Positions 8,486-17,241 of a DNA stretch of 64,000 bases are shown here, piece by piece. The first letter of the stretch is position 1, and each line of letters starts with the position of its first letter. The stretch covers positions 248,001 through 312,000 of the forward strand of contig JAFADY010000021.1 of assembly GCA_023424395.1 (NCBI GenBank), written 5' to 3'. The notes under the pieces were generated by a model. It searched no databases, was not told the origin of the DNA, and saw only the letters and a list, made by a program, of their open reading frames with translations. The position numbers and the translations under genes were made by a program. The DNA is from Bacteroidota bacterium. GTDB taxonomy: Bacteria; Bacteroidota; Bacteroidia; Bacteroidales; Dysgonomonadaceae.

Positions 8486-9019
8486 TTAGTCGCTCATTAT
8501 TTGAATTATTTTTTCTTGCAAGAGATGCCGTGCCCTGTGAAAGTACGACCGCGAGGTGCTTTCTTCCAAGTTCAGCATCGCAGCTATTTCTTGATGCCGA
8601 TAACCTTCCACGGCAAACAAGTTGAAAACAATGCGATAGGCATCGGGAAGTTCGGCAATGCATTCCATCAACTCGTCTGTGGTTATGCTGCTGATGGTCG
8701 CCGGTTGTTCCTCTTGTTCGTTTTCTATATCGGAGAGCACTTCTTTTTTCTGCAAGCGGTTTTTTGTCCTTAAAAAATCAAGCGAGGTATTTACAAAAAT
8801 TTTCCGTATCCATCCGCCGAAGGCGCCATTTCCCGAATATTGGTCAATTTGGGTGAAAATCTTAATAAAGCCTTCTTGCAGCACATCTTTTGCGTCATCG
8901 TTGTTTGTCAGGTATCGTTTGCATAATGCCAGCATTTGTGGAGCATATTGTTCGTATACCTCTTTTCTTGCCCACATTTTTCCTTTTCTGCAAGCAGTTA
9001 TTAAACGATCTTCAGACAT
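8486..9019 (-). CDS. ECF RNA polymerase sigma factor
   Basis: 177 residues. Region 2 spans ~20-88 with the core-binding segment DAKDVLQEGFIKIFTQIDQY and the -10 recognition segment FGGWIRKIFVNTSLDFLR. Region 4 spans ~115-170 with a helix-turn-helix (HQEIAAMLNLEESTSRSYFH). There is no extra C-terminal domain. It is first in an operon with the barrel-linked anti-sigma at 7204 and the lipoprotein at 5925. AACGTT repeats upstream (9062, 9086) could be its own target promoter. Confidence 0.93.
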   Translation of the reverse strand: MSEDRLITACRKGKMWARKEVYEQYAPQMLALCKRYLTNNDDAKDVLQEGFIKIFTQIDQYSGNGAFGGWIRKIFVNTSLDFLRTKNRLQKKEVLSDIENEQEEQPATISSITTDELMECIAELPDAYRIVFNLFAVEGYRHQEIAAMLNLEESTSRSYFHRARHLLQEKIIQIMSD

Positions 9020-9131
9020 AAAACTTACCCTGTTTAACGTAATGATGATTTCGGTATATAAAACGTTGCAGTTTTAACAGAAAAAAACGTTAAAAAAATA
9101 TAAATCCAGAAAAAACTCTTTTTATATATAA

Positions 9132-9162
9132 CAAAAAAGGCTTGCCAAACAGCAAGCCTTTT
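9132..9162 (-). terminator. Intrinsic terminator of the M48 peptidase gene
   Basis: An 11-bp perfect stem (AAAAGGCTTGC and its complement) with a 6-base loop is followed on the minus strand by T6, 29 bases past the stop at 9191. Confidence 0.8.
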
Positions 9163-9190
9163 CTTGTTGGATAAAATCCCTACAGATTGT

Positions 9191-10096
9191 TTAGAAAGTC
9201 CACTCTTCCGAAGTTCTCACTTTTGTTTTAGGGACTTTTGTATCGGTTTTAATTTTAGAAGTCGTGGGGTTTTGTACTCCCGTACCTTGGTAATATTTAA
9301 GCACGTCGGGCATGATCTTTTGCAAGTTAGCTATCCTGTTTGCATCGGTAGGGTGGGTACTTGCAAATTCGGGTGGCCTGCCGCCTTGAGCGCTTTGCGC
9401 CATTCTTGTCCAGAAAGGAATAGCCGTTTGCGGATCGTATCCGGCCAAGGCCATAAATGCCAAGCCGAGTTCATCGGCTTCGTATTCTTGTTTGCGAGCG
9501 TAAGGAAGCATAACTCCGTATTGAGCGCCGAGCCCGAATACCGCTTGCCCCAATTGTCCGCCGATAGAGTTACCCAATATGCCGCCTGCAATGGCGCCTC
9601 CATACTGTGCCGCTATTTGTTGGCTGATACGCTCGTTGGCATGTTTAGCCACAACGTGGGCAATTTCATGTCCTACAACCACTGCCAGTGCTTCTTCCGA
9701 TTGTGTAACAGGTAAAATTCCTTCAAAAACCACAATTTTGCCGCCAGGCATGGCAAAAGCGTTCACGCTTTTATCTTTAACAAGATTAAATTCCCACGCA
9801 AATTTTTCCAATTCCGATTCGTAACCATTGTTTTTCAGAAACGTTTCTACCGCGTTGGCAATTCTTGTTCCTACTCTCGATACCATTTGCGCGTTGTTGG
9901 TAGTTCTTTCTACCGGTGCGCTGCGCATAAATTCCTGGTATTGTTGTAAACTGAGAGCAATTACCTGCTCGTCCGATACCAGAGATAACTGCCTTCTTCC
10001 TGTTAGGGGCACCGTACCACAAGCTTCCAAAACAGCCAGCGTGATCAATACCACAAAAGAAAATTTGGCAGATCTGATCAAATTTTTTCTTTTCAT
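9191..10096 (-). CDS. M48-family metallopeptidase lipoprotein
   Basis: 301 residues. The signal peptide ends at Cys26 (LEAC, an imperfect lipobox). The zinc motif HEIAH is at residues 143-147 inside VVGHEIAHVVAKHANER, with a third ligand expected at Glu206 in KQEYEADELG. These are the Oma1/BepA/LoiP-type M48 hallmarks, periplasmic proteases that degrade or assist folding of outer-membrane proteins. The gene is monocistronic, with a strong terminator downstream and a ~390-base gap upstream. Substrate unknown. Confidence 0.9.
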   Translation of the reverse strand: MKRKNLIRSAKFSFVVLITLAVLEACGTVPLTGRRQLSLVSDEQVIALSLQQYQEFMRSAPVERTTNNAQMVSRVGTRIANAVETFLKNNGYESELEKFAWEFNLVKDKSVNAFAMPGGKIVVFEGILPVTQSEEALAVVVGHEIAHVVAKHANERISQQIAAQYGGAIAGGILGNSIGGQLGQAVFGLGAQYGVMLPYARKQEYEADELGLAFMALAGYDPQTAIPFWTRMAQSAQGGRPPEFASTHPTDANRIANLQKIMPDVLKYYQGTGVQNPTTSKIKTDTKVPKTKVRTSEEWTF

Positions 10097-10332
10097 AGGT
10101 TTTATTTGTTTTATAAAGTTTAAGAATGATAAATTTCTTTTTTATGATAATCCATTTATTGATTCTATGATATATAAACATTTTTTTGGGAAAGAAGTTT
10201 AACAAAGAATTTATATTCTTTCGTTTTTGTTTTTTATAGTTGCGAAGATTTCTGTTAAAAAACAGAATATAATAAGTCTGAAATTATTTTTGCAGGCGAA
10301 ACGGCATGAAAAGCGCAGTACCTAAAAACGCC

Positions 10333-10369
10333 ATTATTTAAAATTCATCTATCTTGTATTTTAAATAAT
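10333..10369. repeat. Perfect 12-bp inverted repeat upstream of parC
   Basis: ATTATTTAAAAT at 10333-10344 and its exact complement at 10358-10369, separated by 13 bases. It is AT-only and not followed by a clear T-tract, so it may be an operator or cruciform rather than a terminator. Confidence 0.5.
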
Positions 10370-10450
10370 TTGATGTTTGCAATAACAGTTTTTCAAAAAA
10401 AACCACTTATCTTGTGTTGCACTGCCTTTGGAAATCCAAGCGAAAATCAT

Positions 10451-10458
10451 TACCTTTG
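10451..10458 (+). promoter_or_regulatory. -7 promoter box of parC
   Basis: TACCTTTG matches TAnnTTTG, 26 bases before the start at 10485. Confidence 0.55.
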
Positions 10459-10484
10459 ACCGTTTTTTCAACCCAAAGTAATTT

Positions 10485-13184
10485 ATGTTGCCGAAAGATA
10501 CTTACGAAGAAGATAACTTGGAAGAAAATGATGAATTGAAAGAAGAAGAGGAAGAATTATCCGAGTTTTCAACTTCATCATCTGCCTCCAATCCCAAACT
10601 TACTACCAGAATTACAGAAGATTCGCCTTTAAACCTGTCCCGCATGTATCAGGATTGGTTTTTGGATTATGCTTCCTATGTAATTCTGGAACGTGCCGTT
10701 CCTCATATTACCGATGGTTTGAAGCCTGTTCAGCGACGCATTCTGCATGCCATGAAACGCATGGACGACGGGCGCTACAACAAAGTAGCCAACATTATCG
10801 GCAGCACCATGCAATTTCATCCGCACGGCGACGCTTCAATCGGCGATGCATTGGTACAGCTTGGGCAAAAAGATCTGCTGGTGGATTGTCAGGGAAACTG
10901 GGGAAATGTTTTAACCGGCGACGGCGCGGCTGCTCCCCGATACATTGAGGCACGCCTGTCGAAATTTGCCTTGGAAGTTCTTTTCAACCCGAAAACCACA
11001 GAATGGAAACCTTCTTACGATGGAAGAAATAAAGAACCGGTAACGCTTCCCGCAAAATTTCCTTTGCTTTTGGCGCAAGGCGCCGAAGGAATTGCAGTAG
11101 GCTTGTCTTCCAAAATTTTACCGCATAATTTCAACGATTTATGCGATGCTTCTGTGGCGTATTTGGAAGAAAAGGATTTTAAAATCTATCCCGATTTCCA
11201 GACCGGAGGTTACATAGATGTGGAAAGATATAACGACGGCGAGCGCGGCGGCTCTGTGAAGGTACGCGCGTCCATCAAAAAATTGGATAACAAAACCCTT
11301 GTTATCACAAGTTTGCCGTTCGGCAAAACAACGGCTTCGGTGGTGGAGTCTATTCTAAAAGCCAACGACAAAGGCAAGATAAAGATAAAAAAGGTGGACG
11401 ATATTACCGCCGCGAACGTAGAAATCCAGATTCAGTTGGCTCCCGGCGTTTCATCAGACAAAACCATCGATGCGCTTTATGCGTTCACCGAGTGCGAGAT
11501 CAGCATTTCTCCCAATTGCTGTGTGATAGAGAATGATAAGCCTCATTTTTTGACCGTTAGCGATGTGCTACGGGCTTCAACCAACAGGACGAAAGACCTT
11601 CTTCGCTTAGAGCTGGAGATAGAGAAAAACGAAAAACTGGAATCTCTGCTCTTCGCATCGCTCGAAAAAATATTCATCGAAGAACGCATTTACAAAGACA
11701 GGGAATTTGAGAATGCGAAGAACATGGACGTTGCCGTAGCGCATATCGATAAAAGACTGGAACCGTTTAAACCCACTTTCATCCGCGAGATCACATCGGA
11801 AGATATTCTTAAACTGATGGAAATTAAAATGGCGCGCATTCTCAAGTTCAATTCGGATAAAGCCGACGAGCTGATAGCGAGATACAAAAGCGACATTGAA
11901 GAAGTTGACCTCAACCTGAATAACCTCATAGATTTTACCATTTCTTGGTACCTGATGCTCAAAGAAAAATATGGCAAAAACTACCCGAGAAAAACGGAAA
12001 TTCGCAGCTTCGAGAATATCGAAGCTACCAAAGTGGTAGAGGCCAACGAAAAGCTTTATATCAACCGCGAAGAAGGCTTTATCGGCACCGGAATGAAGAA
12101 AGACGAGTTCGTTTGTAATTGCTCCGATATCGACGATATCATTGTTTTCTTCAAAGACGGGAAATACAAAGTGGTGAAAGTGAGCGAAAAAATGTTTGTG
12201 GGCAAGGGTATTCTGTATGCCAATGTATTCAAAAAGAACGATAAACGCACCATTTATAACGTTGTTTATCGGGATGGAAGAACCGCGCCTCACTACATCA
12301 AACGCTTCAGCGTTACAGGCGTAACTCGCGACAAAGAGTACGATCTGACACGCGGAAAAGCCGGTTCACGGATCGTTTATTTCAGCGCTAACCACAACGG
12401 CGAAGCCGAAACGATAAAAGTAATTCTGAAACCGAAACCGCGTCAGCGCATCCTGCAATTCGAGAAAGATTTCAGCGAGATCGATATCAAGGGTAGGGGA
12501 GCCATGGGAAATATTCTAACCAAGGCGGAAGTTCACAGAATTATGTTGAAACAAAAGGGTTTATCTACGCTGGGTGGAAGAAAAGTATGGTTCGATCCCG
12601 ATGTTTTGCGGTTGAACTACGATGGCGGCGGATTGTATCTGGGCGAATTTTTAGGCGATGACAAAATTCTGGTCGTGAACAAAAATGGGGATTTTCACAC
12701 AACCTCATTCGATTTGAGCAGCCATTTTGAACCTAATTATGTGCGCATTGAAAAATATGACGAAACCAAAGTCTGGTCTGCCGCGCTCTTCGATGCCGAC
12801 CAAGGTTTTTCTTATTTAAAACGATTTACATTTGAGGCAACCGATAAAGTTGCTAACTTTATGGGCGATAACAGCAACTCGGAGTTATATTTGCTCACCG
12901 ATGTGTTTTATCCGCGTGTGCAAGCGATTTTTGGAGGAAACGACGATTTTCGCGACCCCCTGGAAATTGATGTTGAGCAATTTATCGGAATAAAAAGTTT
13001 TAAAGCAAAAGGCAAACGCATATCCAATTTTCAAGTAAAAGAGGTGAAAGAATTAAAACCCACACGTTTTCCTGAGCCCGAAGAACAGCCGGAAAAAACG
13101 GTAGAAATAGAAGCGGAGGAAAACGGCATATCCGATTCGGACCTGCTGGACGAGATCACCGGCCAAATGAGTTTGTTTGATTAG
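10485..13184 (+). CDS. parC: DNA topoisomerase IV subunit A
   Basis: 899 residues. After an acidic N-terminal extension (~1-45) comes the winged-helix breakage-reunion domain with HPHGD at 112-116 and the catalytic tyrosine Tyr153 in PRYIEARLSK. The C-terminal half carries beta-pinwheel repeats but no GyrA-box. ParC with ParE decatenates replicated chromosomes. The residue after HPHGD is Ala117 where E. coli ParC has Ser80; I take this as the native state in this lineage. A separate gyrA is at the right edge, supporting ParC rather than GyrA. The DUF3316 gene follows after 37 bases. Confidence 0.93.
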   Translation: MLPKDTYEEDNLEENDELKEEEEELSEFSTSSSASNPKLTTRITEDSPLNLSRMYQDWFLDYASYVILERAVPHITDGLKPVQRRILHAMKRMDDGRYNKVANIIGSTMQFHPHGDASIGDALVQLGQKDLLVDCQGNWGNVLTGDGAAAPRYIEARLSKFALEVLFNPKTTEWKPSYDGRNKEPVTLPAKFPLLLAQGAEGIAVGLSSKILPHNFNDLCDASVAYLEEKDFKIYPDFQTGGYIDVERYNDGERGGSVKVRASIKKLDNKTLVITSLPFGKTTASVVESILKANDKGKIKIKKVDDITAANVEIQIQLAPGVSSDKTIDALYAFTECEISISPNCCVIENDKPHFLTVSDVLRASTNRTKDLLRLELEIEKNEKLESLLFASLEKIFIEERIYKDREFENAKNMDVAVAHIDKRLEPFKPTFIREITSEDILKLMEIKMARILKFNSDKADELIARYKSDIEEVDLNLNNLIDFTISWYLMLKEKYGKNYPRKTEIRSFENIEATKVVEANEKLYINREEGFIGTGMKKDEFVCNCSDIDDIIVFFKDGKYKVVKVSEKMFVGKGILYANVFKKNDKRTIYNVVYRDGRTAPHYIKRFSVTGVTRDKEYDLTRGKAGSRIVYFSANHNGEAETIKVILKPKPRQRILQFEKDFSEIDIKGRGAMGNILTKAEVHRIMLKQKGLSTLGGRKVWFDPDVLRLNYDGGGLYLGEFLGDDKILVVNKNGDFHTTSFDLSSHFEPNYVRIEKYDETKVWSAALFDADQGFSYLKRFTFEATDKVANFMGDNSNSELYLLTDVFYPRVQAIFGGNDDFRDPLEIDVEQFIGIKSFKAKGKRISNFQVKEVKELKPTRFPEPEEQPEKTVEIEAEENGISDSDLLDEITGQMSLFD

Positions 13185-13186
13185 CA

Positions 13187-13210
13187 TTATAATCCGGTTA
13201 AGGATTATAA
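13187..13210 (+). repeat. Intercistronic hairpin between parC and DUF3316 gene
   Basis: TTATAATCC and its exact complement, with a 6-base loop, starting 2 bases past the parC stop and ending 11 bases before the next start. There is no T-tract, so it may be an RNA processing or stability element rather than a terminator. Confidence 0.45.
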
Positions 13211-13221
13211 CAAAGAAATAA

Positions 13222-14058
13222 ATGAAAAGTAACGCGACAATTCTTATTCTTTTGTTTTCCTTTATTTTCGCAGGAAGTCTTTCGGCGCAGGATATTTCGT
13301 TAAAGCCTACCAATCGGGCTACGCTCGTAGGCATTGGAAAAAATTTTCTGACCGATACTTACCTTTCTCCCTTAAAGTACGACGGGCTTTCCGTATCCAT
13401 TTTACAGGAGCAAATGAAAGGAACGGAACTTTTTTCAGGTAAACTTTTGTTACAACAGCAATTTCAATTACAAGTTGCCATCACAAAAAATCCAACCGCA
13501 TCGGCTTCCGAGTATTTTGGCGAGGTTTCCTACCAAGCCAACGGTTTGTATCCGTTTGTAGAAACCAACGGGTTCAGATTTTTCGCCGGAGGCGGGCCGG
13601 AGGCCTCTTTGGGCGGGATTTATAATGCCAGGAATTCCAATAATCCGGGTTCGCTGAAAACCTCCGTCAATTTGAATTTATCGGCTATGGTAGTTTATAA
13701 TTGGCGTAATTTAACCTTTCGTTGGCAAGTAACCTCTCCTTGGGCGGGCGTTTTTTTCACGCCGGAATACGGACAATCCTATTATGAAATTTTTTCTCTC
13801 GGAAACGGAAAAGGCACGGTGCGTTTTGCTTCATTTCAGAATCAACTCGCATTGCGGAATTATTTTACTGTAGATATTCCCATAAAGAACTTTACGGTAA
13901 GGACGGGTTATTTGGGCGATTATTACAAAACCGATGTAAATGAAATTACCACAAAGATCATGTCGCACCAGTTCATGGTCGGATTGGCGTACGAATCCCT
14001 CAATTTTGGAGGAAAGAAAATCAGGGAGAACTCGTGGCTGAGAAGTGTTTATTATTGA
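13222..14058 (+). CDS. DUF3316 exported protein
   Basis: 278 residues with a clear signal peptide (cleavage after SLSAQ, ~23). The mature part is strand-rich, with Gly/aromatic repeats that look like an outer-membrane barrel (FFAGGGPEASLGG, FTVRTGYLGDYYKTDVNEIT). The pattern fits DUF3316, a Bacteroidetes family of unknown function. It lies between parC (37 bases upstream) and the C-S lyase gene (16 bases downstream), so the three may share a transcript; no functional link is evident. Confidence 0.72.
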   Translation: MKSNATILILLFSFIFAGSLSAQDISLKPTNRATLVGIGKNFLTDTYLSPLKYDGLSVSILQEQMKGTELFSGKLLLQQQFQLQVAITKNPTASASEYFGEVSYQANGLYPFVETNGFRFFAGGGPEASLGGIYNARNSNNPGSLKTSVNLNLSAMVVYNWRNLTFRWQVTSPWAGVFFTPEYGQSYYEIFSLGNGKGTVRFASFQNQLALRNYFTVDIPIKNFTVRTGYLGDYYKTDVNEITTKIMSHQFMVGLAYESLNFGGKKIRENSWLRSVYY

Positions 14059-14074
14059 ACCTAACTAAACTATT

Positions 14075-15247
14075 ATGAAATATAATTTTGACGAAATCAT
14101 CGATAGACGTAACACCGATTGCGTAAAAATCGAAAAACTAAAATCCATTTTCGGGCGTGAAGATTTACTCCCATTATGGGTGGCCGATATGGATTTCCTT
14201 TCACCTCCGGCGATTACTGAAGCATTGAAAAAGCGTGTTGAGCATGGCCTTTTCGGCTACACCGTTCCTTCGGAAGAATATTTTGTTTCCATCGTAAATT
14301 GGCTGCAAAAACGGCACGGGTGGCAAGTTGAAAAAGAAGAGATCACGTTTGTTCCCGGTGTGGTAAAAGGCTTTGCCTTTGCTATTGATGTGTTTACGCA
14401 ACCGGGCGACAAGATCATTATTCAGCCGCCGGTATATCATCCTTTCCGCATCGTTACTAAATCGCTCGGGCGGCAAGTCATAAATAATCCGCTTACGTTG
14501 GAAAACGAAAAAATTAAAATGGATTTAACCGGATTAAAGAAAATAGTTGCGGAAAACGATTGTAAAATGCTCATATTCTGTAATCCGCAAAATCCGGGAG
14601 GAAGGGTTTGGACTGTTGAAGAATTAACCGAATTGGCGGAAATTTGTTACGATAACAATATTTTGGTGGTTTCAGATGAAATTCATTCCGATATGGCGCT
14701 GAAGGGTTTTAAACACGTGCCTTTCGCATCAGTTTCCGAGAAAGCGCGAAATAACAGCATTACGTTGATGGCGCCGAGCAAAACTTTCAATATCGCGGGA
14801 ATTGTGAGTTCGTTTTCCGTTATTTCCAACGATGATATACGGAAAAAATACATCGATTATCTTGAACCGCGCGAACTGAATCAGGGAACCATTTTTGCCT
14901 TCACGGCAACGCGTGCCGCGTATGAGGAAGGCGAGGAGTGGCTCAACGAAATGCTGCAATACGTTCAAGGCAACGTAGATTTTGTCGATAATTTTTTGAA
15001 AGAAAACATACCGCAGATCAAAGCGATCCTGCCTGAAGTTTCGTTTCTGGTATGGTTGGATTGTCGTGAATTGAATTTATCGCAAACGGAACTCGTGAAA
15101 TTATTCGTGGAAAAAGCCGGACTCGCGCTCAACGACGGTTCTGTTTTCGGCGCCGAAGGCCGTGGTTTCATGCGTTTAAACGTGGGAACTTCGCGATCGA
15201 TCATTGAAAAAGCTCTTAATAATCTAAAAAAAGCAATGCAAGTATAA
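14075..15247 (+). CDS. PatB/MalY-type aminotransferase (probable cystathionine beta-lyase)
   Basis: 390 residues, fold-type I PLP enzyme. The PLP lysine is Lys236 in MAPSKTFNIAG, with the aspartate of SDEIHSD (Asp201) binding the pyridine nitrogen and NPQNPGGR at 170-177. The N-terminal PLWVADMDF signature is typical of PatB/MalY C-S lyases, which cleave cystathionine or cysteine conjugates to give pyruvate, ammonia and a thiol. No sulfur-metabolism genes adjoin, so the substrate is unproven. Confidence 0.88.
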   Translation: MKYNFDEIIDRRNTDCVKIEKLKSIFGREDLLPLWVADMDFLSPPAITEALKKRVEHGLFGYTVPSEEYFVSIVNWLQKRHGWQVEKEEITFVPGVVKGFAFAIDVFTQPGDKIIIQPPVYHPFRIVTKSLGRQVINNPLTLENEKIKMDLTGLKKIVAENDCKMLIFCNPQNPGGRVWTVEELTELAEICYDNNILVVSDEIHSDMALKGFKHVPFASVSEKARNNSITLMAPSKTFNIAGIVSSFSVISNDDIRKKYIDYLEPRELNQGTIFAFTATRAAYEEGEEWLNEMLQYVQGNVDFVDNFLKENIPQIKAILPEVSFLVWLDCRELNLSQTELVKLFVEKAGLALNDGSVFGAEGRGFMRLNVGTSRSIIEKALNNLKKAMQV

Positions 15248-15320
15248 ACCTCAAACCATGGTTTGTTGTTTCATTTATGCACAATACTTACTCAATAAAT
15301 AATTTCAAAACAAGTAAAAA

Positions 15321-15905
15321 ATGAAAATCTCTGCAAATAAATACGTTTCCCTCGCTTACGATTTGAACGTCGGCGAAGGCGAAGAACGTGAATTAATGGA
15401 AAGTGCCACAACTGAAAGTCCGCTCGAATTTATATTCGGAACAAACTCCATGCTCGAAGCTTTCGAAGAACAGATCGATGGTTTAAGCGAAGGCGACAAG
15501 TTCTCTTTTTCTCTAACTCCCGAACAAGCTTATGGCGATTACGATGAATCGAAGATCATCGAATTACCCATCAATATTTTCGAAGTGGATGGCAAAGTGG
15601 ACAACGAAATGTTGGTTGAAGGCAATACGCTGCCCATGATGGATTCATCGGGAAACCGCTTGATGGGATCGGTTGTTTCGGTAGATGATAAGTCGGTTAC
15701 AATGGATTTTAACCATCCGTTGGCCGGAGAAACCATGCACTTTGAAGGCTCTGTAACCGGTGTTCGCGAAGCTTCAGCCGAAGAAATTGCCGCTTTATTT
15801 TCAGCCGGTGGTTGTGATTGCGGTTCAGGTGGTTGTGGCTGCGGCGACGGCAACGAAGCAGGAGGCTGTGGATCAGGCGGCTGTGGTTCGGGTTGCAGTT
15901 GCTAA
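15321..15905 (+). CDS. SlyD-like FKBP-type peptidyl-prolyl isomerase with Cys-rich tail
   Basis: 194 residues. Residues 1-150 form an FKBP domain with an inserted flap as in SlyD (EQAYGDYDESKIIELP; GNTLPMMDSSGNRLMGSVVS; NHPLAGETMHFEG). The tail from 163 to 194 is almost entirely Gly and Cys, with eight cysteines including CxC pairs (165/167, 172/174, 192/194). E. coli SlyD has a His-rich tail that binds nickel; here His is absent from the tail, suggesting binding of a softer metal, which is inference. There is no signal peptide, so it is cytoplasmic. A terminator follows. Confidence 0.9.
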   Translation: MKISANKYVSLAYDLNVGEGEERELMESATTESPLEFIFGTNSMLEAFEEQIDGLSEGDKFSFSLTPEQAYGDYDESKIIELPINIFEVDGKVDNEMLVEGNTLPMMDSSGNRLMGSVVSVDDKSVTMDFNHPLAGETMHFEGSVTGVREASAEEIAALFSAGGCDCGSGGCGCGDGNEAGGCGSGGCGSGCSC

Positions 15906-15932
15906 ACGATACGTACAATCATAAATTATACA

Positions 15933-15965
15933 ACACAGGTTTCTTGTAAAAGGCCTGTGTTTTTA
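15933..15965 (+). terminator. Intrinsic terminator of the SlyD-like gene
   Basis: ACACAGG pairs with CCTGTGT across a 14-base loop, followed by T5, 28 bases past the stop. Confidence 0.7.
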
Positions 15966-16003
15966 ATTTTTGTAATCGTGCCCGATTATCGAACGAAATC
16001 GAT

Positions 16004-16011
16004 TATTTTTG
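16004..16011 (+). promoter_or_regulatory. -7 promoter box of aroC
   Basis: TATTTTTG, 59 bases before the aroC start. Confidence 0.45.
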
Positions 16012-16070
16012 TAATACGTTATCAATTTTAATGACTGAATTTTCAGTACGAAGTCAAATTTTCTGTCAAA

Positions 16071-17144
16071 ATGAATACTTTTGGAAATATTTTTAGGTTA
16101 ACATCGTTCGGCGAATCGCACGGCGAAGCCGTTGGGGGAGTTATTGACGGTTGTCCGGCCGGTTTGGAAATCGATATGGATTTTATCCAAAGCGAAATGA
16201 ATAGGCGTCGTCCCGGTCAATCGCGCATCACCACACCGCGCGAAGAATCCGATACGGTACATTTTTTATCGGGAATTTTTGAAGGAAAAACCACCGGCGC
16301 ACCCATTGGCTTTATGGTGAGAAACGAAAATCATCATTCGTACGATTACGATAATCTGAAAGATATTTTCCGGCCATCGCATGCCGATTTTACGTATCAG
16401 CAAAAATACGGCATTCGCGACCATCGGGGTGGTGGCCGTTCATCGGCGCGCGAAACCATTGCACGTGTTACAGCGGGCGCAGTGGCAAAATTATATCTGA
16501 AACGGATTGGAATTTCTGTCGATGCATACACCTCACAAGTGGGAAATGTAAAACTCGATAACGATTACACGAAATTCGATCTCAATAAAACGGAAGACAC
16601 TCTTGTACGTTGTCCTGATACTGAAAAAGCGGAAGAAATGACGGAGCTGATCAAGGAAGTCCGCTCCAAAGGCGACACCATCGGCGGAGTTATCACCTGT
16701 GTCATAAAAGGCGCGCCTGTGGGTTTGGGTGAACCGGTTTTCGGAAAATTGAACGCTGCCTTAGGGAGTGCTATGCTCGGCATCAATGCCGTAAAAGGTT
16801 TCGAATACGGAACGGGTTTTGATGTGGAAAAACGCGGTTCGGAAGTGAATGATGTGTTTTTCAACAATCATGGAAAAATTAGCACCCGCACCAATAATTC
16901 GGGCGGTATTCAGGCAGGAATCTCCAACGGACAAGATATTTATTTTCGCGTAGCATTTAAACCCGTTTCAACCATTTTAATGGAACAAAATACGGTGGAT
17001 ATCCACGGAAACGATACTACCATAAAAGCCCGCGGCAGACACGATGCGTGTGTTCTGCCCCGCGCCGTTCCCATCGTGGAAGCTATGGCGGCTATTACCA
17101 TACTTGATTATTATCTGCTCGCAAAAAGCCATTCTGACAAATAG
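16071..17144 (+). CDS. aroC: Chorismate synthase
   Basis: 357 residues, full length. The three signatures are visible: GESHGEAVGGVIDG near the N-terminus, HRGGGRSSARETIARVTAGA in the middle and RGRHDACVLPRAVPIVEAMA near the end. The enzyme converts EPSP to chorismate using reduced FMN, the last shared step to aromatic amino acids and menaquinone (menA lies at 43.4 kb). It appears monocistronic, with its own -7 box; the next gene starts ~100 bases on. Confidence 0.97.
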   Translation: MNTFGNIFRLTSFGESHGEAVGGVIDGCPAGLEIDMDFIQSEMNRRRPGQSRITTPREESDTVHFLSGIFEGKTTGAPIGFMVRNENHHSYDYDNLKDIFRPSHADFTYQQKYGIRDHRGGGRSSARETIARVTAGAVAKLYLKRIGISVDAYTSQVGNVKLDNDYTKFDLNKTEDTLVRCPDTEKAEEMTELIKEVRSKGDTIGGVITCVIKGAPVGLGEPVFGKLNAALGSAMLGINAVKGFEYGTGFDVEKRGSEVNDVFFNNHGKISTRTNNSGGIQAGISNGQDIYFRVAFKPVSTILMEQNTVDIHGNDTTIKARGRHDACVLPRAVPIVEAMAAITILDYYLLAKSHSDK

Positions 17145-17241
17145 AAAATAAAACAATCAAGTAGCTGTCAAATTTTAAACTTTTCACGGAAATCGGTGTC
17201 TGATTTAATAGAATGAGACAAACTGATTAAAAGTGATAGTT

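Larger units (their letters stand above)
10097..10484. other. Intergenic region between divergent M48 and parC genes
   Basis: No coding frame with convincing content is present. The region holds a perfect 12-bp inverted repeat at 10333-10369, a small hairpin (TTCTGTT-aaaa-AACAGAA, 10250-10267) and the parC -7 box at 10451. No clear -7 box was found for the M48 gene. Confidence 0.6.

Noticed and set aside
11607..12293. 228-codon frame opposite parC
   Set aside because: It lies inside parC on the other strand, is Phe/His-rich in the manner of antisense frames, and has no promoter.
10485..13184. Second gyrA gene
   Set aside because: It has an acidic N-terminal extension and a ParC-like C-terminal domain, and a clear gyrA is present at 63108.
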